This document shows positions 33,501 to 42,500 of a DNA stretch of 64,000 bases, piece by piece. The notes beneath the pieces are model-generated. The model did no database searches and was not told where the DNA came from. It was given only the letters and a program-made list of their open reading frames with translations. Made by a program: the position numbers and the translations under genes. Position 1 is the first letter of the stretch. Each line of letters starts with the position of its first letter. This DNA is from CAKVLG01 sp045637805 (GTDB taxonomy: Bacteria > Bacillota > Clostridia > Christensenellales > UBA1242), in contig JAZUAE010000012.1 of assembly GCA_045637805.1 (NCBI GenBank), positions 165,704 to 229,703 of the forward strand. The letters are read 5' to 3'.

Positions 33501-36500
33501 TTTGTTAATAATGAATTATCTTGATCTTTATTGTCAACATCGCCATCATTATCTATATCACGATCGCTTAAGTGATTGATCCAGTAGCTTGTTCCACTGT
33601 TTGGAGCTAGTTGATTTTTTAATTCTAACCAAGTTGTATTAGTATTAAATTTGTAATTTCCTGATGTCGCTATGTCATTGAGGGTCGTTGATAAGCCTTT
33701 GGCATCATCATAAATATTGTAGGTTTCAGCATAAGAATTATTCAAGCCTTTAACCTGTTTGTCTGTTTGTGTTAAGTCGTCTCCGTAGAGGTCTGTTCTT
33801 ATATTATTTGATGTTCTGTCACCTTTGATTGAATCGGTGTTGTAGTAGTACATATCCACTACAACGATACCTTCATCATCACCAACAGTTGTGATTGTTT
33901 GCTCTTTATATGTTTCGATAAACTTAGCAACAAATCTTATGTTAGAGTGGAGTTTTTGTATAGTTATTACATTGCCGTTAATAAATACGTTACCGTTTTC
34001 TTTTGTAATATAGTAGCGATTGTACATCTCGCTATCAATATTATAGAATTTGTCTGGGTGAGCGTAAGCTACAAAGTTATAACCATTTGTGGTGTTAATT
34101 CCACGAGAATGGTCAACCTCTGTGTATCTCTCAGGGTTATAGTATCTATCAGCAATTTCATAGAGTGTAAGTTCGTATTTTGTGTATAAATGTCCGCTTC
34201 CAACAGGAAGAGTAAAACTGTCGTCGTAGTAAAATTCTCCCGTTAAGCTTGAGTAGAATACACGTACATATTTATTGTTTTGAATAATAAATTGTCCACG
34301 TACTTGACCAAGCATTGCATCAGGAACTATAGCCTCAATAGTTTTAGCGGCGTCTAAATAGTATGTTCTATAAGTAAGTAGGTTGCCGTCTACGTCGTAA
34401 GATTGTTTCTTAGGGCCGTAGTATTCAGTAATATAGTAATATTGATCATTATATGCATTATAGACAGCTGGTATAATTTCGTTGAGATAGGTTGCTGCTG
34501 CATCAGTCAATTTTCTATTTGAAATATCCCAAGTATTTGTTTCTGGATTATATACTGATTGATACCAACCCTCAAATCTATAACCATAGTCTGGGGTAGC
34601 TGTGATGATTACGTTTGTATCACGATCAAAGTATGCGTTCTTATATTGAACAGTTGTGTATACCTTATGGTCATCGTTGTAGTATAGTTCACCAGTTAAA
34701 AGCGAGTTAGATGAGTTTGAAAAGTATCCATCACTTGTTGGATAAGAAGAAAGTGCAGAAATGAGCAAGAACTCTTTTGTAAACATGTGAGCAAACAGGT
34801 CGCCCTTTGTGAGATATGTTTTATCGATTTTGACGTTGTTTGCAATATCTTCATCGCTTAATGTTAAAATAGCGGAATACAAATCGGTAATGCTTATTGC
34901 ATAGTAGTAGTTAGAGTATGGGTCGCGGTATGCAATAGTTTTTACACCTGCATAAGAATCTTTCTCGATAGAGTCGGTGAGAGACTCTGGAACAAACATC
35001 GTTTCATTTGAGTAGTTTAAGTATTTATTTAAGTTGTCAATGTCCGTGTAGTGAACAGTCTCTTTTTCTGTTGTATTGTAAAGAGATGTTTTTGCAGCGT
35101 TAAAGCTTGATTCGTCTATTAAATTCTTAGGTACAACAAGTGTTTTATAGTTCACTGAGTAGTCTACGTTTGTAGTTGCAACTGGTATAAGTAATGGTCC
35201 TATATTGTTGAAACCAGATGTTAAATCGATAATTTGGTTTGAAATACAGTTTTCATCAACCAATTTATAAGATAAATATGAAGTTAAATCAAAGCTTGTA
35301 TAAGATGAGTAAGTGCCTTGTGTGATGCTTGTGTCTTCATATAAAGTAACACCTCTATTAGTAGTAAATTCTGAAGTGTTAGCAAATATGCCAAACTTGC
35401 CAGTTAGTTCGTTATAATAGTAGTAAGAGTAAGCAGATAAACTTCCTGCATCGTATAGAGGTATTTTAAAAATAGAGTAAGAATCGTTAGGAGCAAATAC
35501 TGGTCTATAAATGTATTCACGATCGTTATATGCTTCACGGATAAATCCTGTAACAACATAGTAAGGCACAGTTTGGATTTCTGAGTAGAAATATCCTTCA
35601 GAACCACCGTTCATTGTTTTGAAGTATTCAAGCAAGTACATATCATAGTCTTTAGGGTTAGATGCGTCGACAGCTTCACCATCTTTGTACTGGAATGATA
35701 CCATACCGCCAAGGTTTGCTGGGCCGTCGTAAACTTGAGTACCAATAGATATTGTTAGAACGCGCTCGTAAACTGGCATAAATACAAAGTATCCAGATTC
35801 ATTTTCAGCAGGTGAGAATGTAAATACAGCACCTGTGTTAGCGTATCCACCAACTTTGTTGTATGTGTATTCGCGATTGAGATACATAAGTTGGCTGTTG
35901 TATCTTGTATAGACGAGCCAGTGTGAGAATCTATAAAGAATATTGTCGTTAATACCTGAGTTGTCGTTTGTACGAACGATAGGTGATGCAACAAAGACTG
36001 CGGTCTCTTTACCACCAATAAAGTGTGGATCAGAAGAGTCAAAGGCGTTGATTGTTGAAACTTGTTCATAAGACCAGTAACCAAGGTTGTCTGTGTTTCC
36101 AGTGTTAAACTTAGCATTTGATCTATAAGCATTAACAACACCGCTGATTAAAACATTGTCATAGTTGAATACACCATCTGTTTTAGATGTTGCGCCGGCA
36201 GATATTCCTTCCATGCCTTCGCAAACAAGGTTGTCGTCATTGTATGTGCCAGATGAGAAGTAGATTATACCGTCTTTACCTTGTTCATAAGTATGCAAGT
36301 CATAGATAGGTAAATCTTCCATACGGTCAGCGCTGCTTTCCCAAATAATAGCAGCATCTGTTGTGAGTTTTTCCATCTTATATCCGCCAAGGCCATCATC
36401 TACGAGATAATATACGTGCTTTGTATATTTACCTGAAGCGTTCATTTCATCAATAAAGTAGATAAAAGAATCGTCTTCGCTATTTAAGCCTACATTTTGG

Positions 36501-39500
36501 ATAGTAAGTGGTTCGCCAGAGTTCCAAAGTCCATAATACTTGTCACCAAACTCGTATCTAGCCTCTGGTGCTAAGTTGAAGAATTTTTCTTCAGAAACTT
36601 CGAAGTATGCATTGAATGGTTTATAACTATTTCTCTCTATTACATAGTATATACTATCGATGTAATCATTGAGCATCAAATTTGCAAGAGTATCTCTAAA
36701 TGCATATGTTGAGAAATCAAGCAATAAATCAGTATCAGTATCAATCTTTGAGCCCATGATTTCCACACTGAATGCATTTCTCACATCAAGTGAAATATTG
36801 AGTACTGCAGATTCTGTTGCAAGGTGTCTTACTGAGAAGTAAAGAACTGGGTTAGGGTAAGGAGCTCCGTCTAAGAGAGTTACACCAGGCATACCTTCAA
36901 TGGCACTGTCTGGAATTGTGTAATCGAGCGAGTAGTAGTGATCAAAGCCGCCATCAGATGCAACAACTTTTGAGTTGCCAGGCTTAAACACCTGTGTCGT
37001 ACCTTCAGTATCACCAAGGCTTGTCATGTATATAATTTGAGTCGTGTAAGTAGGGTAAACCATAGGTTCTTCAGGGTCGTTAGTGATTGTGTATTTACCT
37101 AGGATTGTAATGTATTTTGATGTATGCTCATCGCCAAATAATTGAGCAGAGCGTACAAGGCCATTCATAAGCACATTGTCACTATCTTCAGGAGCTTCAA
37201 CTTTTTGTATAAGTTCAACAGGGTCGCCGTTTTCGTCTTCACCAAAGAATACAAGTTCAAGTGCACCGGTGTATGAGTTACTGTAGAAGTATTGATTTGG
37301 ATCGTCACCTTTATAGAATCTTCTAATGAGTTCAACAGTTTCAGTTTTTGAGCCTTTTACTAATTTGAAAGTGTAATAAGTTGAATTGCTATTTATAACA
37401 TGATAGAAACTATGACTCATTAGTTCAACAAACTGTTCAACATTTGCATTGTCTGTATTAATAAAGCTAAAGAATTTACCTGATTTATTAAAGTACAAGT
37501 GCCACAAAGCTTCATTTCTATCTTCGGTAGTAATTATGCAAAGTTCTACGCCCTCGAGTGTAAGTGAGTAATTGCCAGCGCCTACGTCTTTATTTAATAT
37601 AACCACTGTTTCTGTTGTTTCTGTGGTTTGGTATTCGTACATTCCTGTTGCGCTATTATATATATAAGCAAATGATATAAGAGTAAACTCAACAGTGAAA
37701 TCATATTTGGTTTCATCATCTGTATTCTTTGCTGCAGTTATAGTGTATTCTAATGTATCCCTTGCAGAAACAACAGTAGTTGCGCCAAACACATTCTTAA
37801 CTAAATTAACAAGATCATTATTCCAGATTTCGGTTTGTGTTGGGATAAAGTCTGTGTTGCTATTTGTAAGTGTAGTAGTTTCATCTGTTGGAACGTCCGC
37901 AATTCTTATGCCATCGATATAAAGCCCTTCAATCATTCCTGTATTAATAGATTTGTAGCCGTAAGTAAAAATAATTTCAGAAGATGTAATGTCGCTATCA
38001 TCACAAATCTTGTACCTGCCGTAATACAATGAACCATTATCTAGTTTTAGGTTGGCGGATACAGTTTCGCAATTATAAATATTTTCATTGCGATAATCTA
38101 CAATACTGAAGTTGGCAGTATAGATATCATTGTTCTTTTCAATAGCTATGAGGAATTTGTCGTTTTGAGTAATATTTAGTTTAGACACGTCAAATAGATC
38201 ATATATAATAGGCATATATTGACGAGTAGTTTCAAGTGAAAGTGCTGGGGTAGAAGAATTGTTATCATGGTCATACATTAATGTGTATGTGTCAAAAGTC
38301 TTCTCGTAAGAACCTGTTGTGTAGATATAGCAGTATGAGTCAGAGGTTATATTGTCTGACATTGTAACAGAAAAATAATCAGCAATTGTTTTTCCATCAT
38401 CTTCATCAACCACATTTTTAAGCTGTAATATTTTATATGTTACATTTTTAAGAGGTTCAAAATCGGTGGCTGTAAAGCTTGTGTTTTGTTCATAAACAGT
38501 TTCAACATTGTTTACCCCATAAACAACTAAATGATATTTTTTATTAACTGTACTAGCTTGGTTATATTTTTGTGTTAATTCAATAAATTCATAGTAGCTA
38601 GGATCAATCATGTAGTCGCCTGGGTTAAGAAGTGAGAATGTATCGCGGTCAGGGTTGTAAACTAAGATATCTTTTAATTTGACAACTTTTTCAATTTTTT
38701 CACCTGTGTAAACTTCATCAGCATTGCTCTTTAATACATAAGAGATTGTGCTAGATGCGGCTTTAATTGTTCTAACTTCTTGTGTAACATAAGCCTCCTC
38801 AGCCTTTGCTAGAGGGGCAACATAATAGTAAGCGTTTGTTGTAATTTTTGAACCCATCATTAGGTAGAATGCGCGTATGTGACTAGTAGGAGTAGCGCTT
38901 GTAGCGTTTTTAACAATGTCGCTTCCAAGCATGATTTTGCCTTCTTTTAATAAATCATAGAAGTTTGATTGAGATGTTTGTTGAGTTAAAACTTCGTCAT
39001 CATCGGTATTCTCATCATTTACAACGCCATTGATAAAGCTATCACCAAGAGCCTCAAAATAGAATTTATAGTTGTAGATAGGATTTCCAGATACTTGAGG
39101 AATTGTCGACATAATGCCAAGCTGAGCTGTTAGGTAGTGGTTGCCGTCAGATGCACGGCTCACATCATAGTAAGCATAAATAGGGCTGAACTTAGTAGTG
39201 TCGATAGTTTTAGAAGAAATAGTAAATTCAGTTAAAGGGTTGCCGCCGAGTTCAGGTTTTAAGCTTTCAACTTGATAAACCGTATTGTACTGAATCATTT
39301 CGGTTTTATAAACCGTAGCAACTGTACTTGTGGTGTTAGCTGATGATGCTACTTCTTTGTAGTGTTTTCCATTGTAATCTATGCAATCGAGTGACTCGTT
39401 ATATGTAAAATCAGAGTTTGATGCATTAGTTCTGTAATATGTAGATGTGCCTGATGCTATGTGGCGAACAATATAATTTTCACCAGCTGCATAAAACTCA

Positions 39501-42500
39501 CGGGTAATTAATGATCCACTTGAATAATAATTTTCAGTAAACTTGAGTGAGTAGTCTGTTGATATGCTATCGCCAACTTTGCCAACAGTAATAAAGCCTG
39601 AATTTTCAATAATGTATTCAGTGCCTGCTGGCGTAGAACTATTTACTTCATCGTAAAGTAAATAAGCTGAGCCAACAAATCCAAATGTATTCTCGATAGG
39701 GTCATAGTGTAATGAATACCATTGTTCATTATCTTTAACTATGTATTTAACATAATCAGATGAAACCTCATTATCGCCGTAATATGGGGCAGGTACTTGT
39801 TTCTCATCTATTTTATAGAAATATTTGTCACCCTCACGATAAGAGAACTTATAGTTTTTGTTGTTATATTTATATATTAGTGAGTCAGAGGTTGATGTAA
39901 CTTCAATTTCTTCTACAGTTACGAAGTTAACATAAGGTTTAACGGTGTATTTGAGGTTAAGGATATCATAGAAATATTCGATAGCCAAATGATCATCGAG
40001 TACTGTTTTATCCATTTCAATATATCTAAGGTCGTTTATGCTAGAAAGTGTCTCAAAATTGTATGCATAAATTGTACTATCTGATTCGGTTTGAAGAGCA
40101 AGGATAACGTTTGTTGTAACATAGCCATACTCGTCAACGTAAGAATCTGCAGTCTTGATTATTTCATATCTAAGGCCTGTACCATCTGCGAGAACAAGAT
40201 CGCCACTTGAGGTGTTGTATACAGCTGCTGGGGCAAATGAGAGTTTATTATCCTGACCTGCAAGATAAACATTGATTTGAAGATTTGTATTAGATTTATA
40301 TTGTGTACCGATAATTCCAACGTTCTTTTGGTCGCTATAAAATTTATAACCTTTTAGATAATTATCCTCCGCGCCAACTTTGAGTACCTTTTTAACGATA
40401 CCGTTAACGTCTTGGTCAACCATTTTGATTGAATAGAAAGTAAAGTCGGTTGCATTTGCATAAGTTCCTGAGTATTTGTCGCCAGATGGAACTTCAGATT
40501 TTGCAAACGAAATGAAATCACCGTACTTTAGTCCAGTTGCTTCATAGGTGTGACCAACGATGTTTATTGTCACGCCTGTTGATTCAAAAGAGTCTGTATA
40601 AGTATGAAGTGAGCCATCAGCCTCATAACGGTGAAGCGAAACGGTAAAGTTGTCTAAGTATTGACCACCAACATCGAATAAGTGATCGCCATTAAACAGG
40701 GAACCTGTGAGTGTGAAATTATTTACCTTTTCATAGTTTGCGTAGTATGTGTAATTATGAATATTTGAGTGGGCAACAGTTGTTAAGTTTGAAATTAAGA
40801 CTTTTTGAGTAGCACGTTCATTGTCTGTATCTAAGTCGTCCCAGAAAAGGTCTTGATCAGTAAGGATTTTGTCAATATCCACATTCTTTACATAATAAGG
40901 AATAATTGTTTTATTAAACACGTCAGTTGGAACTGAAGTAAAACCGGTAGAAGAGATTGTGGTAGAATAATCCAAGCATTGATTTGTACTAATAATTCTT
41001 AGGTCTGAATCATACTCTACGCCAGAGTAAATTGTGTTAGCGAAAACTCTTCCGTTTTCAGCCTCGGTATTTGTTGTCCAAGATTGAAGTGCATAGTCGG
41101 CGTTATCAAGCATTCTTTGTACTTGAACGAGACGACCCTCAGGGAAGAAACCAGTGAGCCCTACAACGCGTGAACTGCCATCGGTTGTATCAACTTTCTT
41201 TTCAACGTTATAGAAATAGTAATTTTTTGTTGGATTATCTGAGTTGTAATAAGAAGCAGAATTCATTCTTGCTTCGCCTATGTAATAACCGCCATTTACA
41301 ACATCTTCAACTCTTGCTGGAGTAAGGTTGTTGTCATAGTTAAGTCCGCCATAGTTAATGAATGCACTGTTGTTTGAATAAGTTTTAAAGCTTTGACGAT
41401 ATACCTCAAAAGTTATACCATTTGAATATAATGAATCACCACGTGATGAATCTCGTGAAATAGCTTTTACTTTAAATGTTCTGCTTGTTGAGCCATTTTC
41501 AAGGCGTGGAAAATATCTTATATACCACATACCATTAGACTGGTCTTGGTAAATGTCAAAATAAGATTCATCAGCTTTCACAAAACAAAACGCCTCAGTT
41601 TCACCTCTTGTTAAAGGATCATCACCTGAAACTCTATAATAAATATCAGCATCAAGGTTGGCGAGAGGTGAGAGTCTACTATTGATATTGATATCGTAGG
41701 TAATGTTTCTAAGTTCAATTTCAACCTTTCTTCCGTCAATCAAGATTGTGTAGTTAGGGAAAGAGATATTTGTGCTATTTATGAGTGAAGAATTGTATGT
41801 TTCGCCGCCCTCAGTGTTATAAACGTATCCTGCAGCGTCATATTTTACGTCGTTGATTTTTTGAACAGACTCGTTGTTTTTGTTAAAGAACATTCTGTCA
41901 ACTGCACTATTCTTCCAGTAGTAGCCAAGTTCAAAAGAGAATGAACCAGTTGTTTCGTCAACAAATTCTTTAATAGAAAGAGTGTTTTCACTTTCACCAG
42001 TGGTAGCGTTTAAAAGTGTGTATGTTTTGTTTGTGCCGTTTTCAGTTACGTTAATGAATCTTTCTCCATACACGTATTGACCGATTTGTCTTAAAGATGC
42101 TCCAAGATTATAAAGAATTGAAGAATGTTCAAAATTCCAGTAGCCGCCATTAAGTACAAGATATGTTGTTTTTTGTGTTCTAGCAGATTCTATTTTGTAG
42201 ACATTACCGTCTTTTTTATAGAGCGAAATAGTAGCAGGCATGAGCTTGTCTGTATCACTTGTGTAAATAGGACCATTAGGAGCAATTTTGGCATAAAGAT
42301 TTTGAGTGTTTCTATGAGTAATCTCAAGCCACTGTAAAATGATTTCAGCAGTATCTGAACCATCGTCTAGGTTATAGTAAAAAGTCTTTTGACCAACCTC
42401 GTTTACTGGTGCAAAAGTAGAGCCATCGTTATAAACATAATACTCACGTGATGGGTGATAGTTTACAAGCGGAGTAACAAGTCTAAGATTGCCAGACTCG